Positions 24,674 to 32,993 of a DNA stretch of 64,000 nucleotides are shown in pieces. Below the pieces are notes generated by a model that was given only the letters and a program-made list of their open reading frames with translations, was not told the origin of the DNA and ran no database searches. The stretch is from DATHWB01 sp040880725 (GTDB lineage: Bacteria; Actinomycetota; Acidimicrobiia; Spongiisociales; ZC4RG35), in assembly GCA_040880725.1 (NCBI GenBank), contig JBBDHV010000043.1, positions 21,019 to 85,018 on the forward strand, read 5' to 3'. The position numbers and the translations under genes are program-made. Within the stretch, counting starts at the first letter, position 1, and every line of letters begins with the position of its first letter.

Positions 24674-25599
24674 GCCGAATAGCGCGCCAGGAGGGAGGTG
24701 CGGAGGGTGGCGAGGGCGGTGGCGACTTCGGGGCCGTCGACCAGCGTGGCGTGGGGGCCGAGACGCAGCAGCAGTTGGGCGGCGACGAGCGGTTCGTACG
24801 TCGAAAACCGCACCAGGGCCCGGTCCTCGTCGCGTTCGACGACTTCGAGGCGGTAGTACTCCAACACCCACAATGCGCCCCGCTGCAGTTCGATGGTCGC
24901 CACCACGTCGTCTTCGGTGGCGATGTACCCGGTCGGCGGTTCGGGCCGAGGTGACGGCGGGCTGAACAGCTCATCGGTCAGCGACGCCCGGCGGATGCGG
25001 TCCAGTCGAAACACCCGCTCGCCTTTCGCCCGCCGGCAGTGCGCGGTCACGTACCAGTTTCCCATCGAGGCGTAGACGATCCAGGGTTCGATTTCGCGAA
25101 CCGTGTGTTCGCCCCGGGCCAGCCCGGTGTACTCGATTTCGACGACCGCGCCCCGGCTGGCCGCGTCCCGCAGTGTGGCGGCAAGTTCCGGCTCGGCGTC
25201 CATGTCGACGACGAGCATGTCGTCGGCGTCGGGCAGCAAAGCCCGACCGAGCTTGTCGACTGCGGATCCGAGTTCCTCGCTCCCCTGGCCGGCAGCAAGC
25301 ACCGTCATGCCGGCTGCCAGCAGCGCCAGCGACTCGGCGGCGGTGAGGTTCGGTGCCGCCGCGAAGTAGTCCGCCATGTCGACGATGACCTGGTCTTCTT
25401 CGACGTAGGCGACCATCAGGTCGCCGGGGCCGTAGCCGGGGAGCCCGCAGACGAAGACGAGGTCGAGGTCACGCAGCAGCTCGCGGCTCGACGGATAGCC
25501 GAAGCGGGCGCACACCTCGTCGACCGAGGCCCCGGGGTGGGCGATCACCCACGGAATCAGGGCGAGAATCCTCGTGAGGTGGGTGGCGGTGCGATTCAT
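24667..25599 (-). CDS. pafC: WYL-domain transcriptional regulator PafC
   Basis: 310 residues: an N-terminal winged helix (MNRTATHLTRILALIPWVIA), a WYL domain (GAVVEIEYTGLARGEHTVRE, then PWIVYASMGNWYVTAHCRRA) and a C-terminal WCX-like extension. With PafB it forms a heteromeric activator of the DNA-damage response in mycobacteria, and the pair is encoded next to pafA. The start overlaps the pafB stop as ATGA. The last residues SAF and the stop are formed by the outer end of repeat family 2 (TTT TAG), so the native C-terminus may have been altered when the repeat arrived. Confidence 0.93.
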   Translation of the reverse strand: MNRTATHLTRILALIPWVIAHPGASVDEVCARFGYPSSRELLRDLDLVFVCGLPGYGPGDLMVAYVEEDQVIVDMADYFAAAPNLTAAESLALLAAGMTVLAAGQGSEELGSAVDKLGRALLPDADDMLVVDMDAEPELAATLRDAASRGAVVEIEYTGLARGEHTVREIEPWIVYASMGNWYVTAHCRRAKGERVFRLDRIRRASLTDELFSPPSPRPEPPTGYIATEDDVVATIELQRGALWVLEYYRLEVVERDEDRALVRFSTYEPLVAAQLLLRLGPHATLVDGPEVATALATLRTSLLARYSAF

Positions 25600-26516
25600 T
25601 CTTCGCCTCGTATCCTCGCCACGATCCGCTCCCGCATCTCGGGCGGGGACACCACCTCGGCCGAGGTGCCGAATCCCAGCACCCAGCCGACGAACGCGTC
25701 AGGGTTGGCGACGTCGAGCGTGAGCAGCACTCCCCCGTCATCCTCGCGGTCGATCGTCGGTCTGCTCCGGCCGAGACGACGTTCCGCCCACCACGCGATG
25801 TCCGGGTCAATCCGAACCGTCGTGGTCGTCACCGGTTCGGTCCCCGTCTCCCACGGATGGCCTTCCAACTCGGCGGCGACGGTGATCGACGGATCGCGCT
25901 CGAATGTCTCACCGATCACTTCGACCGACCGCATCCGGTCGACGCGAAAGACTTTGGTGTCGCCCCGTTCGACGCCGACCACGTACCAGTGACCCCGCCG
26001 ATGGCCGAGCCCGTACGGGGCGACCGTGCGGGCTCGGCCCCCGTACTCGAGATGGATCTTGCGCCGACCTGCGACCGCCTCGTAGATGTCGGCGAGGACG
26101 TCCGCCCCTTCGCCGAGATCCGCGCTGAGCGGCTCCAGGGCCTCGCTGCTGATCGCGCCGCCGAGCTTGAGGAAGGAACCCGACTCGGAGGTCTTGCCTC
26201 CGATGCGCACGACCTGGGAGGCGAACCAGAGCGCCGCACGCTCCTCCTCGGTGAGGTCAGGGTCGGGCACGCCGTACTTGTTGGGATCGATGGCGTAAGT
26301 CACCTCGTTGCGAGCGGAGGTGGCTGCGACGGTCTCGAGCGGGATCCCCATCTTCCGTATGAGGTCCTTGTCCCGCTCGAACATCCGGCGGAAAGCCTCG
26401 TCAGCCTCCGGGTCGTAGCCGGCGACGGTCTGACGGATCTCCTCGGCGGACACCGACCGCCCGACAGTCAGCAGGAACGCGAGGAGATTGAGCAGTCGTT
26501 CGAGGACGTTCTTCAT
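25596..26516 (-). CDS. pafB: WYL-domain transcriptional regulator PafB
   Basis: 306 residues beginning MKNVLERLLNLLAFLLTVGR, the typical PafB winged-helix start that fixes the ATG at 26516. The WYL domain spans about residues 135-200 (RKIHLEYGGRARTVAPYGLG, RGHWYVVGVERGDTKVFRVD), followed by a WCX domain. It partners with PafC. Both genes follow pafA, as in M. tuberculosis Rv2097c-Rv2095c. The longer open frame upstream is a shadow of the pafA end. Confidence 0.94.
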   Translation of the reverse strand: MKNVLERLLNLLAFLLTVGRSVSAEEIRQTVAGYDPEADEAFRRMFERDKDLIRKMGIPLETVAATSARNEVTYAIDPNKYGVPDPDLTEEERAALWFASQVVRIGGKTSESGSFLKLGGAISSEALEPLSADLGEGADVLADIYEAVAGRRKIHLEYGGRARTVAPYGLGHRRGHWYVVGVERGDTKVFRVDRMRSVEVIGETFERDPSITVAAELEGHPWETGTEPVTTTTVRIDPDIAWWAERRLGRSRPTIDREDDGGVLLTLDVANPDAFVGWVLGFGTSAEVVSPPEMRERIVARIRGEE

Positions 26517-26562
26517 GGACGACCCAGAAGTACCGGATCTGACCGGACGGGACAAGCGGTTG

Positions 26563-27918
26563 TCACAGCGACTCGATGAGTTTGTCCACGCGATCGTCGA
26601 ATGCCTTGAACGGGTCCTTGCACAACACGGTGCGCTGCGCCTGGTCGTTCAGCTTCAGATGCACCCAGTCGACCGTGAAGTCCCGCCTCTTCTCCTTGGC
26701 TGCCTTGATGAAGGCGCCCCGCAGGCGGGCCCGGGTCGTCTGCGGAGGCTCGTTGATCGCCCGTTCGATCTGTTCGTCGGTGACGATGCGGTCGACCTTG
26801 TCCCGTCCCGCCAGCATGTAGTAGATGCCCCGATTCCGGTTCACGTCGTGGTAGCTGAGGTCGAGCATCGACAGTCGGGCGTCGCCCGCCGGGAGCTGCC
26901 GCTTCGTCCGATACTGCTCCAGGAGCTTGTACTTGATGACCCAGTCGACTTCCCGGTCGAGGCTCATCGGGTCCTTCTCGAGGCCGGTGAGCAGATGTTC
27001 CCAGCGGTCGAGTGCACCTTGGACTTCCGGTGCGAACCCGGGGCTGCGAGCGAACCGCATGGCCCGGTCGAGATACTCCCACTGGATGTCGAGCGCCGAG
27101 AGTTCCCGGCCGTTGGCCAGGCGCACCTTGCGCCGGCAGTCGAGATCGTGGGCGATCTCCCGGATGGCCCGTATCGGATTCTCGAGGGTGAGATCCCGGA
27201 ACACCACGTCCTTTTCGATCATCTGCAGGAGTGCGACGACGGTGCCGACCTTCACGTAGGTGGCGTACTCGCTCATGTTGGAGTCGCCTGCGATCACGTG
27301 GAGTCGCCGATAGCGCTCGGCATCGGCGTGCGGTTCGTCCCTCGTGTTGATGATCGGCCGACTTCGGGTCGTGGCCGACGACACCCCCTCCCAGATGTGC
27401 TCTGCTCGCTGGGACATCGAGTAGGACGTCCCCCGTGGTGTCTGCAGCAGCTTGCCCGCGCCCAGGAAGATCTGCCGGGTCACGAGGAACGGGATGAGGA
27501 CGTCGACGGTGCGGTGGAAGTCTTTGTGCCGACTGACGAGATAGTTCTCGTGACATCCGTAGCTGTTGCCGGCCGAGTCGGTGTTGTTCTTGAAGAGGTA
27601 GATCTGGCCGCGGATGCCTTCTTCTTCGAGGCGCTGTTCGGCCGACTCGACGAGGGATTCGAGGATGCGTTCGCCCGCCTTGTCATGGGCGACGACGTCT
27701 TCGAGCTTGTCGCATTCCGGCGTGGCGTATTCGGGGTGGCTTCCGACGTCGAGGTAGAGCCGGGCGCCGTTCTCCAAGAAGACGTTCGAGGACCGGCCCC
27801 AGGAGACGACTCGCCGGAACAGGTAGCGAGCGACTTCGTCGGGGCTCAGGCGGCGTTGACCCCGCAACGTGCAGGTGACGCCGTATTCGTTCTCGATACC
27901 AAAGATCCGCCGATCCAC
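26563..27918 (-). CDS. pafA: Pup-protein ligase PafA
   Basis: Ligase of 451 residues that joins the C-terminal glutamate of Pup to substrate lysines. Signature blocks are FGIENEYGVTCTLRGQRRLS, VSWGRSSNVFLENGARLYLD, GSHPEYATPECD, FKNNTDSAGNSYGCHENYL and SATTRSRPIINTRDEPHADA, the last distinguishing PafA from Dop. The start is GTG at 27918. A TAGGCT element lies six bases before it, so the transcript may be leaderless and begin just after the tandem repeat array. The pafB start follows after 46 bases. Confidence 0.97.
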   Translation of the reverse strand: MDRRIFGIENEYGVTCTLRGQRRLSPDEVARYLFRRVVSWGRSSNVFLENGARLYLDVGSHPEYATPECDKLEDVVAHDKAGERILESLVESAEQRLEEEGIRGQIYLFKNNTDSAGNSYGCHENYLVSRHKDFHRTVDVLIPFLVTRQIFLGAGKLLQTPRGTSYSMSQRAEHIWEGVSSATTRSRPIINTRDEPHADAERYRRLHVIAGDSNMSEYATYVKVGTVVALLQMIEKDVVFRDLTLENPIRAIREIAHDLDCRRKVRLANGRELSALDIQWEYLDRAMRFARSPGFAPEVQGALDRWEHLLTGLEKDPMSLDREVDWVIKYKLLEQYRTKRQLPAGDARLSMLDLSYHDVNRNRGIYYMLAGRDKVDRIVTDEQIERAINEPPQTTRARLRGAFIKAAKEKRRDFTVDWVHLKLNDQAQRTVLCKDPFKAFDDRVDKLIESL

Positions 27919-27924
27919 ATCGGC

Positions 27925-27930
27925 AGCCTA
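27925..27930 (-). promoter_or_regulatory. Candidate -10 element for pafABC
   Basis: TAGGCT on the minus strand fits TANNNT and lies six bases before the GTG of pafA, with no Shine-Dalgarno between. It suggests that pafA has its own promoter, separate from prcBA. Confidence 0.35.
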
Positions 27931-27975
27931 TCGGCCGGGCTCACCTGTACGCGGACGGCGGGTCCAGGGAGTCCG

Positions 27976-28329
27976 CAGCCGCGCCGATCGGGGGTGCGGG
28001 GGGCCATCCCCCAGACCTCCGCGCTCCCGTCTCGTCATGCGTCATCGGGTGAGACCACCGGAAGCCCGCCCAGTGGCAGCCGCGCCGCCCGGGGGGTGCC
28101 GGGGGGACGCCCCCCTGCACAATCAAACAGCCGCGCCAGTCGGGGGGTGCCGGGGGGTCGCCCCCCTGCACAATCAAACAGCCGCGCCATCCGGGGGGTG
28201 CCGGGGCGTCGCCACCAGACCGCCGTGTTCCGGTCCCGTCATGGGTCATCGAGCGAGACCACAGGTAGTCCACCAAGTGGCAGCCGCGCCGATCGGGGGG
28301 TGCCGGGGGGTCGCCCCCCTGCACAATCA
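27976..28329. repeat. 51-bp tandem repeat array between prcA and pafA
   Basis: The 408-base interval between pafA and prcA is mostly tandem repeat. The word CAGCCGCGCC starts at 27976, 28077, 28128, 28179 and 28281, giving periods of 101, 51, 51 and 102. Three full short units continue GGGGGGTGCCGGGGGG, then CGCCCCCCTGCACAATCAA; each can fold through its G6/C6 runs. The two long units replace the hairpin end with a second 51-base module containing GTCATG-GTCATCG-G-GAGACCAC. The last AATCAA contains the TGA stop of prcA. On the minus strand the array is an open frame repeating GCLIVQGGDPPAPPDWR, because 51 is a multiple of three, but no coding role is supported. Confidence 0.9.
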
Positions 28330-28992
28330 AGCAGTCAGTTCGCTCGGCTCGACCCGGCGGAACGTTCGGCGTCCGTTGGAACGATCGAGGACGGCCATCT
28401 CCCAGCCTTCGGACTCGCGCTGTTCGATTTCCCGGAACGCGCTCACCCCGAGTTCGAATGCTTCCCGCAGCGTCATGTCATCGGAGTATCCCCGTCGCAG
28501 CGCCGCCTCGAGGTCTTCGCCTTTGCCACCGATCGCCGCGACATCGCGCAGGTCGAGCATGGTGCCGTCGTAGGAGACCTTGAACAGCCGGTTCTCGGAC
28601 TTGTCCGCGCCGAGTTCGGAGATGAGCACTTCAACTTCGAACGGCTTCATCTCATGGCTGAAGATCTGTCCGAGCGTCTGACTGAATGCCGTGGCGAGAC
28701 CCATCGCTGTCACGTCCGAACGTGAATACAGGTACCCCATCACGTCGGCCTGTCGAATTCCCGCTTTGCGGAGGGTCTCGTATTCGTTGTACTTGCCGAC
28801 GCCGGCGAAGGCGATCCGGTCGTAGACCTCGCTGACTTTGCGCAGTGCGCGGCTCGGGTTCTCGGCCAGCAGAAGGATGCCCATGTCGTATTCGATTGCG
28901 ATGATGGACCGGCCCCGGGCGATGCCCTTTCTGGCGAACTCCGCCTTGTCACGTACGAGTTGTTCCGGCGCGACATAGAAGGGAACGCTCAT
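28327..28992 (-). CDS. prcA: Proteasome subunit alpha
   Basis: 20S proteasome alpha subunit of 221 residues, forming the outer gated rings to which the ATPase docks. It starts MSVPFYVAPEQLVRDKAEFA, as in actinobacterial PrcA, and contains RKGIARGRSIIAIEYDMGIL, typical of alpha subunits lacking the catalytic Thr. The ATG overlaps the prcB stop (ATGA). The TGA stop sits at the edge of the tandem array. There is no acidic C-terminal extension like that of some homologues. Confidence 0.96.
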   Translation of the reverse strand: MSVPFYVAPEQLVRDKAEFARKGIARGRSIIAIEYDMGILLLAENPSRALRKVSEVYDRIAFAGVGKYNEYETLRKAGIRQADVMGYLYSRSDVTAMGLATAFSQTLGQIFSHEMKPFEVEVLISELGADKSENRLFKVSYDGTMLDLRDVAAIGGKGEDLEAALRRGYSDDMTLREAFELGVSAFREIEQRESEGWEMAVLDRSNGRRTFRRVEPSELTA

Positions 28993-29801
28993 CGACTCGC
29001 CTCCAACGCCGCGGAGGCCAGCGCGGACACGTCGGCTGCAGGTACCCAGGTGCCACCCGTCGAGTCGATCGAGAGCACCGTCGGCAGAATCCCCCGTCGG
29101 ATGTCGGGGCCGCCGGTGGCTGTGTCCTCCTCGGCGGCCGCCACCAGCGCCCGGATTGCAAGGTCGATGGCCCCGTCCTGGGTCACATCGTCGGTGTAGG
29201 CGGTTCGAAGGTAGGACTTTGCGAGACGGGCTCCCGAGCCGGTCGCCCCGAAATCCTGTTCTTCGTAGCGCCCACCGACCACGTCGTAGGTGAAGAGTCG
29301 ACCCGACGCCGTCAGCCGGTCGTACCCGGCGAAGATCGGGACCACCGCGAGGCCCTGAAAGGCCATCGGGAGTTGCTGTCGCACCAGTCGGGCCAGGAAC
29401 GTCGCCTTCCCCTCCAGGGAGAGGACCGTGCCTTCGATCTTCTCGTAATGCTCGAGTTCGGTCTGGAACAGGCGCACCATTTCGATTGCCAGTCCCGCAG
29501 TCCCGGCGATCGCGACCGCGGAATGACGGTCCGCTTCGAACACTTTCTGGATGTGCCTGTGGGCGACCAGGTGGCCTTCGGTGGCCTGGCGGTCGCCTGC
29601 CATCACCACGCCGTCGCCGTACCGGAGGGCGAGCACCGTGGTTCCTTCCGGTACCGAGATCGCGCCCGGACTGGCTCCGGTCATGTCGATCCGGGGAGCG
29701 AGACCCATCGTCTCGATCAGATCGGAGAAGCTCGCACCCGGCGAGGGTGCACCGAGTGGCAGCCCGGGTGTCAGTGATGTGCGTTCGAATCGTCCAGACA
29801 T
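28989..29801 (-). CDS. prcB: Proteasome subunit beta
   Basis: 20S proteasome beta subunit of 270 residues, the proteolytic inner rings. A 53-residue propeptide precedes the catalytic Thr54 in VPEGTTVLALRYGDGVVMAG; the following DRQATEGHLVAHRHIQKVFE is typical. Active-site partners include the Asp and Lys equivalents in GDRQAT and QKVFEADRHSAVAIAG. Processing exposes the Thr on assembly. prcB precedes prcA as in mycobacteria, but pup and dop are not directly upstream: a 5-kb accessory block intervenes. Confidence 0.96.
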   Translation of the reverse strand: MSGRFERTSLTPGLPLGAPSPGASFSDLIETMGLAPRIDMTGASPGAISVPEGTTVLALRYGDGVVMAGDRQATEGHLVAHRHIQKVFEADRHSAVAIAGTAGLAIEMVRLFQTELEHYEKIEGTVLSLEGKATFLARLVRQQLPMAFQGLAVVPIFAGYDRLTASGRLFTYDVVGGRYEEQDFGATGSGARLAKSYLRTAYTDDVTQDGAIDLAIRALVAAAEEDTATGGPDIRRGILPTVLSIDSTGGTWVPAADVSALASAALEASR

Positions 29802-29810
29802 ACCCGCAGC

Positions 29811-29816
29811 ATCGTA
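29811..29816 (-). promoter_or_regulatory. Candidate -10 element for prcBA
   Basis: TACGAT on the minus strand, nine bases before the prcB ATG, fits TANNNT and would give a leaderless or very short leader. It would let prcBA be transcribed independently of hipBA and pup. Confidence 0.35.
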
Positions 29817-29829
29817 GGTGAGCCGAGGA

Positions 29830-31122
29830 TCATCGTTGCCAAGTCAGTCGATGGGTGGCGGCGATGGCTTCCGATCTTTCCCCTTCCACCCCGGACACGT
29901 CAGCATGCGTGGGCCAGTCCCGCACCGCCGCCACGACTTCATCGAAGACAGCGTCGGCGTCGTCAACACCCGCTTCGAGTCCCACTCCAACGAGGTCCGA
30001 ACGCGTGAACCCGTCCCGTTTGGAGTTGATCGTCATCTGGTGTCGAGCCGTCCAATCGCCCGCAGGGTTGTACGCCCACATCACGTCGTATGCCGGCGTC
30101 AGTCGCCACTCGCCGCGACGGTTCATGGCGAACGAGATGTTCTTGGTGTGATCGTCGTGGTTGCGGGCGACGACGTTGAACACCATCCGCCGGTTCAACT
30201 CGCCGATGTCGTGGGCGGGGACACCCAGCCGGCGGGCCACCCCGAAAGCGTCCTCGTAGCCGTACCGGCCCGGCTGGTTGAAGTCGTAATGGGCGATGCC
30301 GGCGAGAGTCTGGACATGCAGCTTGTGTCCGTCGACGGTTCGGTCGAAACGCCGCGTCATGAAATGCACCCGCCCGGATGCGTCGCCCATGGTGCGGCAT
30401 TCGGTCATCGTGATGCCTGCCGCGGTGGCCATGCGGTGATAGGCGTACTCCACCGCTCCGAATCCTTGGGGATCCGCCAGGTCCCGGTCGGACGATCCGA
30501 CACCGTCGAACTTCAGCAACCACGGCTCGAACCCGTCGGGAGCCTCCACCTGACCGGACCGCACCTCGTTGGTGTCGGGGTTCCAGGCGATGAGAGCCTT
30601 GGCACGGGCGCCCCCCGCACTCGTCCCCACTCGAAACAGGTCCGCAACTCCATCGTCGTCGAGCGATGTTCGAATGCTGAGACGCTGGGCCAGGACGTCA
30701 GCCGCGAGGTCGGCGAGCGCATCGATGTCGACGTGGACGCTCCCCTCACTTCGCTCGACCGGAGGCCGGTATTCGAGGGCGCCCATCCCGCGGGTGCCGA
30801 TGTACAGCAGCTGGTCGATCGGCGTGAATGTCTCCCTCGACCGCCCCTGGCGGCGCAGCCACAGGTCGATGACCATGTTTCCGAACCGGTCGGGCAACGA
30901 GTCGGCAAGCAGACCGGGAAGGCCCCGATAGGTCTCCCGGGCGAGTTCGGGGAACTGGAAGATGCCCGGTCCGAGCGGCATCGTCTGCGGCGCAACTTCG
31001 ATGCCCGAGGTGAGGAACGCCGGGTCGTACTCGTACCTTCCGACCGCACGGTCGGCGTCCCATGCAACCGCGCCGATCCGCCTACCCCACAGCAGCACCT
31101 CTGCGACGGCGACGGTCACCAT
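29830..31122 (-). CDS. hipA: HipA-like serine/threonine kinase toxin
   Basis: 430-residue HipA-family kinase. The N-terminal couple_hipA domain (LLWGRRIGAVAWDADRAVGR) is followed by the kinase core: GTSAGGARAKALIAWN (nucleotide loop), LLKFDGVGSSDRD, ECRTMGDASGRVHFMTRRFD, the catalytic VVARNHDDHTKNISFAM and metal-binding LTPAYDVMWAYNPAG. HipA of E. coli phosphorylates glutamyl-tRNA synthetase and causes persistence; the target here is unknown. The kinase motifs look intact. It overlaps the upstream hipB by seven bases and is regulated with it. The pair sits between prcB and the pup-dop genes. Confidence 0.93.
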   Translation of the reverse strand: MVTVAVAEVLLWGRRIGAVAWDADRAVGRYEYDPAFLTSGIEVAPQTMPLGPGIFQFPELARETYRGLPGLLADSLPDRFGNMVIDLWLRRQGRSRETFTPIDQLLYIGTRGMGALEYRPPVERSEGSVHVDIDALADLAADVLAQRLSIRTSLDDDGVADLFRVGTSAGGARAKALIAWNPDTNEVRSGQVEAPDGFEPWLLKFDGVGSSDRDLADPQGFGAVEYAYHRMATAAGITMTECRTMGDASGRVHFMTRRFDRTVDGHKLHVQTLAGIAHYDFNQPGRYGYEDAFGVARRLGVPAHDIGELNRRMVFNVVARNHDDHTKNISFAMNRRGEWRLTPAYDVMWAYNPAGDWTARHQMTINSKRDGFTRSDLVGVGLEAGVDDADAVFDEVVAAVRDWPTHADVSGVEGERSEAIAATHRLTWQR

Positions 31123-31439
31123 TCCCAGTCCACCGTCGGTTCCCGGCGTCGGGACGCCCGTTGGCGGGGCGCGCCCTGTCGGTCCGCGAGTTGGATCGGG
31201 CTCGGACCTGCGTCGGGAACCAACGCGTCGAGACGGCCCAATAGCCCGTAGGCACGCAGCATCGACAGCAGCGTCGCCATCGTGAACGATTCCCCGGTCT
31301 CGGCGGCACGAATCGTGCGTTCCGAGACCCCGGAACGTCCTGCCACTTCGGCGAGAGTCCAGTCGCGATCCAGTCGCTCCCGGCGCAGGCGTGAACCCAG
31401 TTCGCCGAGGATCTGCTCGTCCGTCAGGCGTGCATCCAT
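31116..31439 (-). CDS. hipB: HipB-like Xre antitoxin
   Basis: 107 residues with a helix-turn-helix of the Xre type (LGSRLRRERLDRDWTLAEVA, then GRSGVSERTIRAAETGESFT) and a basic, disordered tail that could contact HipA. It would neutralise HipA and repress the operon. The ATG at 31439 is chosen because a perfect dyad GGCAGT-TT-ACTGCC begins five bases upstream; longer starts would run through the dyad. The gene overlaps hipA, ensuring coupled synthesis. Confidence 0.9.
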   Translation of the reverse strand: MDARLTDEQILGELGSRLRRERLDRDWTLAEVAGRSGVSERTIRAAETGESFTMATLLSMLRAYGLLGRLDALVPDAGPSPIQLADRQGAPRQRASRRREPTVDWEW

Positions 31440-31443
31440 AATC

Positions 31444-31457
31444 GGCAGTTTACTGCC
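31444..31457. promoter_or_regulatory. Probable HipB operator
   Basis: Perfect inverted repeat GGCAGT-TT-ACTGCC immediately before the hipB start. A further GGCAG half-site lies about 28 bases upstream (near 31484), at the 3' end of the DAHP synthase gene. Autorepression through such dyads is established for hipBA operons; binding here is inferred. Confidence 0.6.
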
Positions 31458-31493
31458 TCTTATGGCCCTATTCAAGCAACAAGCGGCAGAATA

Positions 31494-32864
31494 TTACCGG
31501 TTCTCTGCAGCCGCGACCGAGCGGTTGTTCCCAAGCAGGTCGGCCACCCGGAACGCCAGGTCGAGGGACTGGCGACCATTCAGGCGAGGATCGCACATCG
31601 TCTCGTACCGAAAGTCGAGATCGCTGTCGCCCACCTCGTGGGTTCCTCCCAGGCATTCGGTCACGTCATCGCCGGTCAGCTCCAGATGAATCCCGCCCGG
31701 CCAGGTACCCACGGCACGGTGGGCCGTGAAGAAGCCGTCGATCTCGGCCATCACGTCTTCGAGGTGACGCGTCTTCCGACCGCTGGCAGACGTGAAGGTG
31801 TTGCCGTGCATCGGGTCACAGGCCCACACCACCGGATGACCGGATTCCTGTACCGCTGCAAGAAGGGGCGGCAGTGTTTCGGCGACCCGTTCGGCTCCCA
31901 TCCGGGTGATCAGCGTCAGCCGACCCGGAATGCGCTCGGGGTTCAACGCCTCGCAAATCGCCAGGACGTCGGAGGGCGTGGCGGTGGGTCCCACCTTGCA
32001 TCCGACGGGGTTCTTGATGCCCCGGAAGAACTCCACGTGGGCCCCGTCGAGTTGGCGGGTCCGCTCCCCGATCCAGACCATGTGCGCCGAGCAGTCGTAC
32101 CAGTCACCGGTGAGTGAGTCCTTGCGGGTGAGCGCTTCCTCGTATCCGAGGAGCAACGCCTCGTGGCTGGTGTAGAAGTCGACCTCGTGCAGCCGGGCGT
32201 CGTCTTTCGTGTCCAGCCCGCACGCCCGCATGAAGCGGAGCGCGGCATCGATGCCGTCTGCGAGTTCGGCGTACTTGCGTCCCGCCGGAGAGTCCGCGAC
32301 GAACTCCTGAGTCCAGGCATGCACCCGGTTCAGATCTGCAAAGCCACCCTTGGTGAAGGCACGCAGCAGGTTCAGCGTCGAAGCGGAGCGGTTGTACGCC
32401 TCGAGAAGACGCTCGTGGCGCGGGACACGCGACTCGGCGTCGAAGCCGATGTCATTGACGATGTGACCCCGAAAGCTCGGAAGCGCGACGTCGCCCTGGG
32501 TCTCGGTGTCGGAGCTGCGCGGCTTGGCGAATTGTCCGGCGATCCGACCCACCTTCACCGTGGGAACGCCACCCGCGTAGGTCAACACCACCGCCATCTG
32601 CAGGATCAGCCGCAGCTTCTCGCGAATGTCGTCGGCTCCCATCGAGTCGAACGACTCGGCACAGTCGCCCGCCTGGAGGAGGAACGCCTTGCCCTCCGCC
32701 ACATCGCCGAGCGCCGCCTGCAGATCCCGCGCCTCACCGGCGAAGACGAGCGGAGGCATCGCCGACAGGGTCTTGAGGGTCACCGACAGACCCTCGGGAT
32801 CCTGCCAGTCCGGCTGCTGGAGGGCTGGGCGGTCACGCCAACTCTGGGGAGTCCATTCGGTCAT
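31494..32864 (-). CDS. Class II 3-deoxy-7-phosphoheptulonate synthase
   Basis: Class II (plant-like) DAHP synthase of 456 residues, joining phosphoenolpyruvate and erythrose 4-phosphate in the first step of the shikimate pathway. Motifs are GDCAESFDSM, GRIAGQFAKPRSSDTE, SHEALLLGYEEALTR, FFRGIKNPVGCKVGPTA, CDPMHGNTF and GGIHLELTGDDVTECLGG. The start MTEWTPQSWRDRPALQQPDW at 32864 is the usual one, with AGGTG before it. In the family, Mn-binding residues are in the GDCAE, MHGNT and HLE segments, all present. Context gives no aromatic pathway partner; it lies in the block between the two halves of the proteasome locus. Confidence 0.95.
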   Translation of the reverse strand: MTEWTPQSWRDRPALQQPDWQDPEGLSVTLKTLSAMPPLVFAGEARDLQAALGDVAEGKAFLLQAGDCAESFDSMGADDIREKLRLILQMAVVLTYAGGVPTVKVGRIAGQFAKPRSSDTETQGDVALPSFRGHIVNDIGFDAESRVPRHERLLEAYNRSASTLNLLRAFTKGGFADLNRVHAWTQEFVADSPAGRKYAELADGIDAALRFMRACGLDTKDDARLHEVDFYTSHEALLLGYEEALTRKDSLTGDWYDCSAHMVWIGERTRQLDGAHVEFFRGIKNPVGCKVGPTATPSDVLAICEALNPERIPGRLTLITRMGAERVAETLPPLLAAVQESGHPVVWACDPMHGNTFTSASGRKTRHLEDVMAEIDGFFTAHRAVGTWPGGIHLELTGDDVTECLGGTHEVGDSDLDFRYETMCDPRLNGRQSLDLAFRVADLLGNNRSVAAAENR

Positions 32865-32993
32865 CGTGTCACCTGGTCGCAGTGGGATTCGAGTCTCCAT
32901 GATCCGGCCGTCGGCGAGCGAACGCAAACTGGACCCGACACGGCACCGCCCGACGGCATAGCCTTGCCAGGTCGACTTTCCAGGGGGCCCCTC

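Noticed and set aside
27976..28329. CRISPR array
   Set aside because: Regular spacing, but the 'spacers' are themselves repeated and GC-rich, the units abut, and no cas genes are present.
27941..28330. Minus-strand frame with a repeated Gly/Pro 17-residue motif
   Set aside because: It stays open only because the 51-bp repeat length is a multiple of three; no ribosome site, and it overlaps the prcA end. Treated as a noncoding array.
26488..28725. Long plus-strand open frame of about 745 codons
   Set aside because: It is the antisense shadow of pafB, pafA, the repeat array and prcA, whose identities are certain; its product shows no known domain.
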